Notes: generated by a model not told the origin, from the sequence alone. A DNA stretch of 62,000 nt from Chrysomallon squamiferum (GCA_012295275.1 CM022677.1:4270553-4332552); one strand, 5' to 3'. Positions 45,752 to 57,854 are shown, counted from the first letter of the stretch. Program-made: numbers and translations.

Positions 45752-48003
45752 ATCACAGGAACAGTGACACTGTGTGAAGGGCTGGCAGTTCCAGTCTGGT
45801 AACAGGAAAGTTAAACATTTTAAAATACTGATGAAATATAAAGTTGCTTCTTTTGTTTTATAATATAGAAATAAACATTTACAACAAAATAATCACATTT
45901 ACATAAATATGTATGTGTGTAATATGTGTGTAAGTGCATGTCTATGTGTTTGCATGATCACTTACTGATAAGTTATCTACAAACTGCATCTTCATATATT
46001 AAATTAAATTAAACTTCATTAGGTTTAGAATAATGAGAAATATGTAAGAAAACAAACTCAAATTCACCAGCTCAGAATTGTTCTCTTTTGCAATGGCAGC
46101 AGTACAAACTTTATTTAACCAGAAAACAACTGTGACCTCAGTGTCTGATGGAAGTTCACTGGTTGTGTTAAAAGTTGTAATTCAACTGAAAGTTTTAAAA
46201 TTACATGTTCAATAGAGAGGTTTAGCACAGACGTAACTTTCACATACTGATTTTCTTGATATGGGACAAGCCTATATGTATGTGTTTATGTATAGCAATG
46301 TTTTGAAACATTATAAAGGATGAGTCTTGTTTTTATGATTTTCTTTAATGTTTGTTAACTAGGCAACAAAAATACTGAACATGTTTTAACCAAATGTGCA
46401 TATATTATATATCCAAATAAAGTGTTTATAAGTTCTAGAGCTGCAGTTACTTCCCTTCCTTTATCTGACACAATACAAGCTTTGCTCTTTACATGGAAGC
46501 TAAACTGAAAGTGAGTTATGGACATGACTCATACAGTAAGGTCAGTATGCAATCAGATATGTGAGCAGATTACATCTATGCTAAACCTCACTAATATGCT
46601 GAATGTAAAGACTGAGGTCTCATTACATTATATTAGAAATTATACAAAAATATGCACCCTTTTGTTTTTTTTCTCTCTCTCTCTCTCTCATACATTCAAA
46701 TGCATCAATCATTTAATATTCAAAGTAGAACAATCAAAGCTTTTAAATACAGATTGTCATTGACCTCTGAACTGAAAAGCAATTGATAATACAGTGATAC
46801 TTTCCAAAAAACTATCTGAACCAAATAAATAAACTTTAACAAAGTAAAAGAGGTTTTCAATTTCTTATTTTTTTAAATTTAATTTATGTATTTAATAAAC
46901 AAACAAAAAATGTCAATAAAATATAAATGTAAATGCAAATGTAAATGTAAATGTAAATATAAATAAAAACTACAGCTTACCTGATGGCTTGGACAGCATG
47001 TTCTGCTGAAACAACTTCACTGGTTTATGTCATCATCAGCACATCAATTAGAGGAATATGTGCATTCTGAAAAAAATGACAATGAATAAAATAATAACAC
47101 AGATAATAAATAAACAGCTATAAATAATCCTTATAATGATAATAATAAAAATAATTTACAAAACAATGACAGATCACTGATTTCATTTACTGTTTTATAA
47201 TGAATAAAGAACTTTTACAAAATTTAATAAGACACAAAAATAAAATAAAAAGTCATTCCATGAGAATGGTTTCTGTAAAGCTGATTCATCCTTCTCCATG
47301 ATGTAAAAAATTTAGACAGCACCTGAATAACACTTCAGTGATCTAAAAAATATTTCAATAGTAAATATAAAGTTTAGTAATTTTTTATAAAATTTTTATC
47401 AATCTCCATTTGTTGATATTTGGATTTTTTATTTACTTGTTGACTGGGATCCCACAGCATACACAAATTTTCTCCCAATCAGACCAGTGGTGTGGGAGAT
47501 ATGGCCCACCTAATTTTCTGAAAAGATTTTTTGGCTTGATACCAAAATGGATTGTGCAACCACCAATCATCATCATCATAGAACCCTCATATCTCAAGAA
47601 CTATTGGGCCAAGCGATATTCAATAATAATTAAATTTTTCATTGTTACTGAAATGCAAAATGAAAAACAATTAATGTTTTATTTAACAACATATAAATAT
47701 AGCATTGTATTTTTCCTTTTGTCTTAAACATGTGTTATGAAGAAATGAGATAATTTGTTTTCAAAGAGTCATGCAATAATATATTTTTAATTTTATTCCA
47801 TTAATGACTAGCTGAACTGTACCATAGAAAAAAGTGTCATGAGAGGAAACACAAATCTCTTAATTGACAATTTTCAGATCATTTAATTTTTCTATTTTTG
47901 ATGAAATAATTCTAAGGTTTATAAAAAGTAAGACACTAGAGATAATTAAAACAAAACAACAATGCATATAATAACTTTAATAATTAGAACAAATCTTGAA
48001 AGA
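45752..48003. repeat. Segmental duplication, copy 2 (contains exon 3 with stop)
   Basis: Direct copy of 32110-33875, beginning GTGACACTGTGTGAAGGGCT and ending CTTGAAAGATAAAA. It runs without a break into exon 2 of the unknown gene. It contains about 300 bases not in copy 1 (about 47390-47680). Confidence 0.9.
46981..47066 (-). pseudogene. Duplicate exon 3 of unknown gene, stop-containing
   Basis: 86 nt with acceptor TTTTTTTCAG and donor GTAAGC. It reads NAHIPLIDVLMMT then TAA (47025-47027), then TSEVVSAEHAVQAI. The splice sites are intact, so inclusion would truncate the protein after exon 2. The copy at 32915-33000 is open and has the better donor. Confidence 0.75.
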
Positions 48004-48031
48004 TAAAAAAATTATAAAATATTTCACTCAC

Positions 48032-48122
48032 ATCTGATTTTTCATAAAATGGTTCTTTAAATTCATTTGGAACATTTTCTCCATATACTTTCTGCAGATC
48101 TCTGCCAATGATGAAATCTGGC
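48032..48122 (-). CDS. Exon 2 of unknown gene
   Basis: Acceptor CGTTGTTCAG, donor GTGAGT, 91 nt. It reads PDFIIGRDLQKVYGENVPNE then FKEPFYEKSD. Entry in phase 2 joins exon 1 as CLAG-PDFIIG; exit is phase 0. No stop. Not recognised. Confidence 0.65.
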
Positions 48123-48199
48123 CTGAACAACGTGAAAAATAAATAAACATGAGTAATGATTTTAAGAAGAATATGAAAAATAATCATAAAGATTAAAAC

Positions 48200-48249
<50 letters not shown>
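48200..48249. repeat. (AAT)n microsatellite
   Basis: Simple repeat in the intron between exons 1 and 2 of the unknown gene. Confidence 0.95.
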
Positions 48250-48251
<2 letters not shown>

Positions 48252-48704
48252 TAACAAATTAATAATAAAAAGTTGCAGTAGTAATAAGAAGCAAAATAAA
48301 ACAAAGAAAAAATTAAATAAATAAATGAAATATGACAATTAGTAAATGAAAAAAGGAAGGGAAACTGAGAAGAAATGTCCATCACTATCTTATAATATAA
48401 TATATTACTTGATTTAAACAATTAAATATTTACAAGTAAACCATTTCTACCTTGCTGGCATTTCTTTTATTTTTTTTATTATTCCAGACGTAATCAATGA
48501 ATAATTCAGACTTGAAGTTTTATAATCCTTTATCAGTTTATGATTTATCAAGTTTATGGAATAGTTGACTAACACAGGTCCGTAAATCATCAAACGTAAA
48601 CATTCTGGTTGTAAAGGCTTGCCAGCTACTTACTTTGAAATGGCTTCATCCACTTTTGAAAACTACCAAATGTAAATAAAATCATTAATTATGTTCTTAC
48701 TTAC

Positions 48705-48971
48705 CCTGCCAGACAAAAACAATCAACACAAGATATCACCGTCGGGCTCATATCCACGTGGATCTCATGAGGTTTTTCGCTTTTCTTCAACGACCGGTCC
48801 GATTTAACTGACGTAAAACTGGTGCCGTCATCATTCAAAAGCATGTTAACAATGTAATCTTCACTAAACTACCTGAATCCTTACTGACAGCTTTTCAAAG
48901 ATATAGTGGTATCTCTTAAATAATCCAGAGAGAAATTCACCGGCAGATTGTGTAAGCGATTCGTCCGCCAT
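48705..48971 (-). CDS. Exon 1 of unknown gene
   Basis: Start ATG at 48971 in AAACAATGGCGG, a strong animal start context. It reads MADESLTQSAGEFLSGLFKR then YHYIFEKLS, then meets stops unless the frame changes. From an ATG at 48844 the frame is open: MLLNDDGTSFTSVKSDRSLK, PHEIHVDMSPTVISCVDCFC, LAG and donor GTAAGT. The two frames differ by one, and the segment between (about 48849-48884) makes sense only with two single-base changes. Either these are sequence errors, or translation begins at the inner ATG. Confidence 0.6.
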
Positions 48972-48984
48972 TGTTTTAAGCTTG

Positions 48985-49050
48985 TGTAACCGAGCAGTGA
49001 TAGAGTTACATCCCTTTTGGGGGCGGAGTTATAATGTCAGCTGAGGTCAT
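48985..49050 (-). promoter_or_regulatory. Candidate promoter of unknown gene with GC box
   Basis: ACTCCGCCCCCAAAA on the minus strand at about 49017-49031 is a GC/Sp1-like box, about 50 bases upstream of the start codon in exon 1. It lies in the only GC-richer patch nearby (48730-49030). Confidence 0.5.
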
Positions 49051-49977
49051 TACAACCGTATACACCCTGCTTCATACTACTGTGACAAATACAGCAGACT
49101 TCAGTGATAATGTATGTCAGTATACGCAGCCATTATTTGTGTGTATAAACACATGCATTTAAAAAATGTCTCTGTTTATTTATGTGTTTATTTAATCTGA
49201 TTTATATTTCTTTCGGCATGCCAGTGATCATCACTTTAAACCTGCAGGGTTAGTTAACTCACATACACAGAATTATGTAAATATAATTATATATCATATG
49301 CATAACATACACACTAATATATGTACCTGCATGTATACTATTGAATGTTATTTTTAAAAAACAATCCTATTTGTGGTATTATTATAGGTTTTGAGATAAC
49401 ATGGAAACATAATGATGTTTTATATTACTGTCTGAACTGAAATCAGTTCTTCCACATTTGAAACACACACACACACACACACACAGAAAATGAAAATAAT
49501 TAAAGATGGAAATAATGTTAATGGATTAACAGCTTTGATACCATGTTAATGGATAAATTTTTTATTTATTTTTTATTTTTTTTTATATTAAATTTTAGTT
49601 TTATTTATTATCTTTTTATCTACAGTTTTTTGTTTTTATTTTTTATTAACTTTTTTGTAGTTTTATTTTCTCTTTTATGTTACTGACATCATCTACAGTT
49701 CTTTTGTTTTTATTTTTTTTATTATTCTTTTTAAGTATATATTAATATTTTCTCTTATTATGTTACAGATATCATCTACAGTTCTTTTGTTTTTTTATTT
49801 TTGTATTATTCTTTTTAAGTGTATATTAATATTTTCTCTTATTATGTTACAGATATCATCTGAATTGTTTTATTTTGATTTGTTTGTCCCATTATATTTG
49901 TATAATGATTAAAATATGTTATGACACACTATGTATTTAAATATTTAATTAATTTTAAATTTATTTTTCTTTACAGA
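49051..49977. other. AT-rich intergenic sequence between divergent loci
   Basis: (CA)n at about 49465-49484, and at 49640-49860 three imperfect copies of a phrase ATCTACAGTTCTTTTGTTTT..TTATGTTAC. No gene. Confidence 0.5.
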
Positions 49978-50094
49978 GGATATGAAACTGTTTCCTGCAG
50001 TGATGACTTGGGGATGTTCTGTTCTTACACAAACACCTGTAACTGAAGCAGTTAAATTTGTCACTGTTAATCAAGGACTTAACTCGTTAAAGGT
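49978..50094 (+). CDS. Exon-like open segment, unrecognised
   Basis: Between TTCTTTACAG and GTAAAT on the plus strand. One frame reads MKLFPAVMTWGCSVLTQTPV then TEAVKFVTVNQGLNSLK; another reads GYETVSCSDDLGMFCSYTNT and stops. It may be a 5' part of the methionyl-tRNA synthetase remnant that follows, but I see no convincing match. Confidence 0.3.
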
Positions 50095-50328
50095 AAATGT
50101 TTAAAAATTTGTGAAGAACCAGTAATATTCTTGTATGAGTGTTAAAGTCAAAGAATGAGGAATTTTCATTCAGTTTACTGTTGTTGTTGTTATTTTCACA
50201 GTATTTATTATTATAAACTAAATTGTTGTAGGATTCAGGTCAGTGTTATGAACTTAATGGAAAAAAAAATCACAACATTTTTTATTCAGCTTATTATTAA
50301 TGTTGTTTTCTTTCATCTTCTTGTTTTC

Positions 50329-50374
<46 letters not shown>

Positions 50375-51187
50375 CATCATCATCATCATCAGTATATATA
50401 TATATTATTTGAATAATTATTATTATATGCTATGTTCATTCATTCATGATTTCTCATGTTGCATATAAAACATCCTTTAATTGCCAGTGAAGAACTTTCA
50501 TAGAGGAATTTCTCTTTGTACAATTTCTATTCATAAATTTAGTTTTATACTTAAGAAATATTAATATTTAAAAACTTTTAACATGACATTAATGATTCAC
50601 TGTAAATGTAATCATTCTACATATATGAATCATGATAACCAGTAATATTAAAAAAGTACAGAGATATTATTAAATATTCATTTTTATTCTTATTTATATA
50701 CAGCCTTTATAGCAGAACTCTTTGCTATTTCATCCTGGTTTAACATCTGTAAGTTCTGAAATCAGGAAACTGAAATGAACTCAGACTGGACAAAGTTCTG
50801 TACCAAAACATCATGGAAAGTAAAACCTGCACAAACTATTGTAAGTTTGTCTTTATTATTATGTTTATTAGATTAATATTATTCTTATTGTGTGTGTGTG
50901 TGTGTTTGTTGGGAGGATTGTTTAAGAATGTTGGTAATGAGATAAAAGACATGGAAAATGTTGGATCAACTCAGGTAAAATTATAATTATAATTAACCTT
51001 TATGATTTCAGAACATTATTACCCTGTACAAGTGACAGAATTAAATATTTTAAAATGTAAGCAGTTGTCACATAATGTTACTAAACAAATCCTATCACCT
51101 TACTATAATAATACTGATAAATAAATAATAAATTAACTTTACAAAATCAAATTCAATATTTATTAAATATGTTGCAGTAGCTTTAGT

Positions 51188-51246
<59 letters not shown>

Positions 51247-51365
51247 ATATATATCGAGCCATACATTTCAATATGTATATGTACCTGCACTATCTTTTAT
51301 TTATTTATTTATTTTCTGTAGTTACTTACCTGTTTCCTTATTTATTTATTTATTTATTTATTTAT
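50095..51365. other. AT-rich sequence with microsatellites
   Basis: (ATT)n/(ATC)n at 50330-50390, (GT)n at about 50891-50906, (AG)n at 51190-51243. No supported exon. Confidence 0.5.
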
Positions 51366-51369
51366 TTTA

Positions 51370-52010
51370 GTTTATCCAGAACATGGCAAAAGGAATATAT
51401 TAGTCACCAGTGCTTCACCATATATCAGCAGTGTTCCTTCACCATGGCAACATCCACTGGTTGTGTAGTCAGTTCTTATGTTTTCTCCAGGTAACAGATT
51501 TTATTTTTTGTGTTAGAGTTATCTGCCTTTGCAAATTTCTGTTTTATTATTTTAGCTTTTTGAACTATTCTATTTGTATTGTTATTTTTGTTTGTTTTAT
51601 TTTAAATAACATATTATGATTTCATTATTTGATTAGTAGTATTAAGGTCTTTACAAAAATTAGTTATATATGTTATTGTTATTTCAGTTAATTTTATTAT
51701 TATTTAATATGTATGTTATTCTTATTACAATTAATTTTATTATTACTTATTATATATGTTATTATTATTACAGTTAATTTTATTATTACTTATTATATAT
51801 GTTATTACAGTTAATTTTATTATTACTTGTTTTAGTGTGATTATTTCAGAATGTTCAAAGAGTGGCTATCACAATATGAGAGGTCACCAGTGTGATGTAT
51901 GTGACTCATCAATGCTGTAGAAATGAAAAACACAAAATATAAATCTTGTAAGTCATTACCAGTCATTAAAACATCACATCAACTATTTTTAGATTCACCA
52001 AAGTTAAACC
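51370..52010 (+). pseudogene. Methionyl-tRNA synthetase remnant
   Basis: At 51370-51490 the frames give VYPEHGKRNILVTSASPYIS then, in two successive shifted frames, GNI and TGCVVSSYVFSR, matching PGxRNVLITSALPYVNNVPH, LGNIIG, CVLSADVF of cytosolic MetRS, the segment with the HIGH-like ATP-binding motif. At 51849-51919, ECSKSGYHNMRGHQCDVCDS matches the zinc-binding CPxCGYxxARGDQCDxCG, and 51935-52010 KYKSCKSLPVIKTSHQLFLD, SPKL matches CKVCRSCP...SQHLFLDLPKL. Frameshifts, stops (including one right after SML) and the loss of the segment between these blocks show it is dead. Exons seem separated by intron-like DNA, so it is not a simple processed copy. Confidence 0.75.
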
Positions 52011-52278
52011 TGATTTGTTTTTTCTTGATTCATTTGCTGGTAAAGTTTGAATTCCTTCTAAACTTTTTTTTTCAGTTAAGTATGTCAATTCTAAAGATTT
52101 CAACATTTGTTTGGTGGGGTATGAATTTAATAGTTAACATTTATTTATGGTTGTCATTATATAAGAAAATGCTAAATTATTAGAATATTTTAATAAGTAA
52201 ATAATTTTAGTGGTTTTACCAAATAGTAGTATTCAGCTTAATGATAACTGTTCTTATCCATTTGTATGAGACCAGTAT

Positions 52279-52320
<42 letters not shown>

Positions 52321-53289
52321 ACTCATCCTATATATATTTATTTGTATTTCATCGCTGACTTAGAAAACAACTATCTTGAAGCAGGATCTTGTTTCCTTCT
52401 TCTTTCGTGATTATTATTTTATTCCTTACCCTCCTCTACCCTGTCTACAACCCTCATTTTAAAAAATTATTAAATTATGTTTGCTGTTTATTAAAATATT
52501 TTAATTTCTTTCATTTATTTATTTATTTATTTATTGATTTATTATTTTGAATATTTTAATTTACACTTACTTTTTATTACATTTATAAGAAAAGTGAAAG
52601 TTAAATAGTTAACTTGTATGTGTGTGTGCTCTTGTTTTGTAATTAAAGCTACATTATTTTTGTATTTTCTTTATTTAATGTTCAGTGATAATTCTTGCTT
52701 ATATGGACATACCTGGAAACCCTCTTGGTCTTTTCAAAGATGTCACAGAAAGATCTCTGGCCTTGTTAATGGAAATGTGAGTGGATTTCCTAAAAATGTT
52801 GTCATGTGTTTCTAATTCTGCAGCAAATTTAGTTGTGATAGTTCCCTGTATTACATCTCTTTCAGGGAATGATATTTCATTTAATAAGAAATAAAAGGTT
52901 TAATGTTTTAATTAAAAAAATATTTTTTTAATTCTTTCTGTCATTTTGAAACAATGTAAATAAAATGATATAAAAGGTTGTGACTTAAAATCATGACTAG
53001 AAAATTACATTGCAACCTTACTGAATACTTTCATTATGTTGTTTTGATAACCATACAAATGCAAACTTTACTTCTGTGAATGAACTGTTTTATATTCTTA
53101 AACAACAAAAAAAATCCACACATTTATTTAAGTATTTTATTAACTTGTAATGGTAATGGATGCACTATTTCTTACTAGAAACAAAATTAATGAAATAATA
53201 ATATATTTCTTTATTTCTTTCTTTATTTATTTCTTTATTTATTTATATATTTTTTGTTTGTTTGATGAAATTAATAAATTGTAAATTAT
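52011..53289. other. AT-rich sequence with one unrecognised exon-like piece
   Basis: (CA)n at 52281-52318. At 52683-52776, between TTCAG and GTGAGT, a frame reads AYMDIPGNPLGLFKDVTERS then LALLMEM. I cannot assign it. Confidence 0.4.
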
Positions 53290-53760
53290 TTCAAGATTAT
53301 GAACATCTTGTACAGGTAGCAGTTCTGTATTTGACAGGTACAATCTCCATGGAGACCAGTACACTCAGACTGGTGAACTAAGAAAAAGGGAGGTAATTCA
53401 TCAGGTCACATTGCAGCAGGTGTTAAGAGTCTGTGATATGAAACACTGGTTTTACACTCTTCACGCAGAATTCCAGGACATCACATACCCTCTTGTTTGC
53501 ATGTTCCTTCCAAACAAGACTCAAGCTACATATGTCTCAGTTTTTCAACTCTTGAAGATTGAAGCAGAAAAAAACTTCAATTTGAAGCCACAGATTATCT
53601 AGACCGACTTTGAGAAAGATGTCTCCAGTGCAGCAGTGAAAGAGTTCAAGGAGATGTTTTTTCAGCAGTGCACAAGCTCTGTGAAGAAAGATTCAGCATA
53701 TTGGTCATACAAAGAAGATTCTGGTAACAGTAGTGTAAGATTTAGAAGCACCTAGTTAAA
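53290..53760 (+). pseudogene. MULE transposase core fragment
   Basis: HWFYTLHAEFQDITYPLVCM then FLPNKTQATYVSVFQLLK, LKPQII, TAG, TDFEKDVSSAAVKEFKEMFF. This is the MULE catalytic region: YPLV..LLPNKT..TY...F..L and the TDFE block with its acidic residues. A stop precedes TDFE and the C-terminal part is missing. A C-terminal MULE fragment lies at 33885-34136, but the two are not adjacent. Confidence 0.8.
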
Positions 53761-54227
53761 GTTCTTAGTGATTAGGTAAAAGACAATGTGTAGTAATATA
53801 CTGACAGATTAGTCTTGAAGTTTGTTTTCATTAATATATATTCTATAAAATGTTAAATGCCTTCAGTTATTTTACACCTAATATCAAACTATATTATAGT
53901 ATATAATTAATTTATTTTTGTTTTTAATTTACTTTTTTATTTGTTTTATATTTATTTATTATTTTTTTGTTTTGAGGATTTAGATTTTATATTAAAATAA
54001 ACTAATGTAGTATTAATTAATTCACAGTGCAGGAAAACTATAGTCATACTGGTGAAAATACTGTTTATTAATGTTTAATATATTTGTATTATTTTATTTT
54101 ATATTTTTAATTATCTTTTAATTTATTAAACATCCTTTTTTAGTTTTGGTTGTAGAGTTCATAACAATTAATAATGGCATTTAATCAAAAATATTTGTAT
54201 TTATTACAGGGATTCTTGAAAGGTCCT
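53761..54227. other. AT-rich spacer
   Basis: No feature recognised. Confidence 0.5.
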
Positions 54228-54420
54228 GGTGGATAATGGAGTTATTGAAACTGTGTTCAAGTCTGTTTCAGGAATGTTTGATTTGACGTCTGCTCTGAAT
54301 TCCAATCACAGACAGAACCCAGCTTGAATCCATCCCCAGAGATGTTGCTGTGTTCTGGTGGGTTGCTTCCAGCACATTCAAGTCCACAAACAGAGTTCAG
54401 CAGCTGCAGTTGTCAGTGGT
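54228..54420 (+). CDS. Exon-like segment, unrecognised and frame-broken
   Basis: Between a TTATTACAG acceptor (54210) and GTAATA. One frame gives VDNGVIETVFKSVSGMFDLT and another IPITDRTQLESIPRDVAVFW then WVASSTFKSTNRVQQLQLSV. Both look protein-like and are offset by one frame, as in the neighbouring remnants. Family unknown. Confidence 0.35.
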
Positions 54421-54632
54421 AATATTTTTACTCACAGTTTTAATATGTTAATGATACACAACACAACACAACTGAGTTGAGGTATTTTTACTCAGTTGTC
54501 AGTGGTAATATTTTTACTCACAGTTTTAATATGTTAATGATACTCACCACAACTGAGAGGAAAGCTGCTCAGTTGTCAGTGGTAATATTTTTACTCACAG
54601 TTTTAATATGTTAATGATACACAACACAACTT
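54410..54632. repeat. About 100-bp direct repeats at the exon/intron border
   Basis: The phrase CAGTTGTCAGTGGTAATATT, followed by TTTACTCACAGTTTTAATAT, occurs three times (from about 54410, 54494 and 54571). It includes the presumed donor GTAATA, so this is another case of a duplicated donor. Confidence 0.75.
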
Positions 54633-55274
54633 ATTTATTTATATATTTTGTTGGCTTTTGGTTTTTAAAATTATTTTTATTTATTTTATTTGATATATAT
54701 TTTTTATTATTTATTTTTTTTGTTGTTGTTGTTATACTTATTAACATTTGTTTAAATTAAATGGAATTTATTTCAAATAAATATTTAAAATGTTAGTTTT
54801 ATTTTCAGTGTTATTACTGAAGATTGACTGTACTGAAGCAGTGCTGGAGAAAAAAGTTCATGTTTTCTCTGATCACATGAAAACAGGTTTACTTTCTCAG
54901 CTGTTTTCATTAATACAACAGAATTAATTGACCATTCATTACATGTGGGTTTTTCAAGCACTGAGTGTGAAAAGATGAACATGATATGAACATAAATTCA
55001 GATTATAAGAGAGTTGTATTCACTTTTTTTAAATTATTTATTTTATATATTGTTTTTGCTTTAACTATAGATATATAAATAAATAAATATGCAAATAGTT
55101 TTTTTTAATTATTATTTTCAGATATGATTTGTTTGCTGTTTCTTCATAATTAATTTTTATATTTATATTCGTATTATTTTTTATTATTTTTATTTAAATA
55201 AAAATGTGTTTTGTCTTATTTTATTTTTATAAATTCCTTCAGGATCATTAATATAAATAATTTGTGTTTTTCAG
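54633..55274. other. AT-rich sequence
   Basis: No supported feature. A 65-codon minus-strand frame at 54785-54982 has no known match. Confidence 0.45.
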
Positions 55275-55394
55275 AATCCAGTGTCAGATCAGCCCAGGAG
55301 ACAGTCTACCACTCTGAGCTGACAACAAAAACAGAGGAAGAATTTTCTGTGAAACATCCAGTCAGATGTGAGAAGTCAGCCATTGATTAGAAAG
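55275..55394 (+). CDS. Exon-like segment ending in a stop, unrecognised
   Basis: After acceptor TGTTTTTCAG one frame reads SSVRSAQETVYHSELTTKTE then EEFSVKHPVRCEKSAID and TAG. Polar, no known domain. Directly followed by GTGAGT and then by a minisatellite. Confidence 0.3.
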
Positions 55395-55397
55395 TGA

Positions 55398-55915
55398 GTG
55401 AATTTGTTACACAGAGCTTACATTTAGATTTAGTAACTGAAATACACACATACAGTCATGTTAACATTTAGATTTAGAAACTGAAATACACACATACAGT
55501 CATTTGTTACACATGTTAACATTTAGATTTAGTAACTGAAATACACACATACAGTCATGTTAACATTTAGATTTAGAAACTGAAATACACACATACAGTC
55601 ATGTTAACATTTAGATTTAGAAACTGAAAAACATACAGTCATGTTAACATTTAGATTTAGAAACTGAAAACATACAGTCATGTTAACATTTAGATTTAGA
55701 AACTGAAATACACACATACAGTCATGTTAACATTTAGATTTAGAAACTGAAATACACACATACAGTCATGTTAACATTTAGATTTAGAAACTGAAATACA
55801 CACATACAGTCATGTTAACATTTAGATTTAGAAACTGAAATACACACATACAGTCATGTTAACATTTAGATTTAGAAACTGAAATACACACATACAGTCA
55901 TGTTAACATTTTAAA
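55398..55915. repeat. 44-bp minisatellite
   Basis: About 12 units of TTAGATTTAGAAACTGAAAT then ACACACATACAGTCATGTTAACAT, a few shortened. It starts a few bases after a possible donor. Noncoding. Confidence 0.92.
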
Positions 55916-57850
55916 TGTTAACTTAGTACATTAATATCAAGAAAGTGAATGATACTTTGTAGAATTATTTCATCTATACTTCAAACTTGATTTATTCAAA
56001 CTTGTGTGTTAAAGTCAGATGTCCCCTTTCAATACTTTAGCTAACTTTTAAATAATAATTTGCTTTTGTTTCCAGTGAATGAAAGGATTATTAATGATAC
56101 ATTTTTTTATTTTTTTTATTACTTTACTGGATAAACTAGACATGCTGACCAGAAAAATGTCAAATAATTAAGTCACAACCCATTTGAATCATATCTAATC
56201 TTTATTTTACATGTAAAATTGTATAATCCACATTAATATTGTTGGTACAACTCAGAATATTATTTTATTTTAATTAAAACTTTTACATTTCTTAAATTTT
56301 CTGCTGGTTCTTTTATGATGAGCTTGGTTTGAGAATGAAAGAAAACATGTGAGAAGTGATATCCTCTGATTCTAAAATCACTTCTCAATTTCCCCTCCAA
56401 GTTCTTCAAGTTTTCTGATCACTCTGAACTAAGAAAATGAAACATCTCAACAACAAATATGAAGAACTGAATTCTTGGATAAAGTTGAAAGCTTTTAGAA
56501 AGTTTCACACCAAAATAACATTTTAAAAACATTACTAGTGTGAATCATGGACTGTTCTTACTGAAGAATGTGTAATGTGACATGGTTTTAGACTCAGTCA
56601 CAGTGTTGTTGATGAAATCAGATGTACACAGAATGTTTGTACCAGACACAGCACCAAGTACAGTCAAGTCTGTGAAAAAAAAAATATTTAAAAAAAAAAG
56701 GCTAAATCTAGAAATCTTTAACTGCTGCAAATCTTATGGCTCAAGGGAGATAATTTTATTTATATATTTATTTATTGATTTATTTTTATTTTAAAGAATA
56801 ATCAACTTAATCACGTAATCCAAATATAAAATAACAAAGAATATAAAGATTTCTGTTAAAGATTAAAAAGAAAAAAAACAAAGTATGTTAATAAAACATA
56901 AAGTGGAAGATGATACGTTGTTTGTAAGCTATATTATAAAGAAATTTTCTTAATGAATAATTTGCACATCACATTACCACATTATAGTTGTTTCTTAATT
57001 TTTTTTTTTTTTTTTTCTAACCAAATGTCTTGATATTGTTATTTTATTTTGTTAATATATTTTTATTAACAAAACAGAAATCTTGGTATTTTTGTGTTTT
57101 ATAGCACTCAGCTCTTCAACAGCTTATGAAACATTTTATACCATGTTTTTTTTTTTTTTTTCAAAATTTCTAATTTAGGATTATTGTGTTTTCTGTTGTT
57201 TATTACATATTTTTAGCTAGCAGTTTCATCAGCTTGGGAAACAATTTCATAAGAGTGGAGAACTTTTTTATTTACATAGTTTTGAAATAATTGTAGAAGT
57301 AATAGATGTAATTGTGGAGATAGTGATACAAATAATAGTTACACCGATAGATAGATGTAAGTATGTTTTAACATTATGACTGGGTTAAGGAAAACAGGTC
57401 TGGACTGATTTCAGTATTCTATACCTGGTTTATGTTCAACAAAGATCTTTTTTATGGATTTCCCTGCAAATGTACACATGTATATTAATATTAATTTGCT
57501 ATTTTAAAAACAAATGTAAATCATTTTGATACTTTTATAATATTTAAATAGTTTATTCACATCTATGAGTTTATTTATATCTCTGTCTGTCTGAGTATTG
57601 TTATGTTAAATACTAAGTTACATGTTGTGTCTGTTAAAGTCATGTCTCATAAAGCCATATTTCTATTGTGTTTTTTTGTTTATATATGAGTACATTGTTT
57701 ATCCAAAATGTCTTCTTACTGCGTCGGATATATTTGGGTTCCTTAGCAACGCAATAACATTCATGATTTGGGAACTGATCAACGAGAAGTTGACTGTTTT
57801 TAGGATTAAAATAGAAACTATTATAAGGAGGCAAATAAATAAAGCATAGT

Positions 57851-57854
<4 letters not shown>
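55916..57854. other. AT-rich sequence
   Basis: No gene recognised. The plus-strand frame at 57622-57849 (CLLTASDIFGFLSNAITFMI then WELINEKLTVFRIKIE) looks protein-like but matches nothing I know. Confidence 0.45.

Larger units (their letters stand above)
29030..48971 (-). other. Five-exon gene of unknown function (span)
   Basis: Minus-strand gene assembled from splice borders and phase: exon 1 48705-48971, exon 2 48032-48122, exon 3 32915-33000, exon 4 30844-30938, last exon 29030-29134. A duplicate of exon 3 with a stop lies at 46981-47066. Exon ends and starts agree in phase from exon 1 to exon 4. The predicted protein is roughly 200 residues, has no membrane span in exons 1-4, and matches no family I can name. 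The intron between exons 2 and 3 holds about 12 kb of transposon debris. Frame problems in exon 1 and at exon 4/5 leave its coding status open. Confidence 0.55.
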
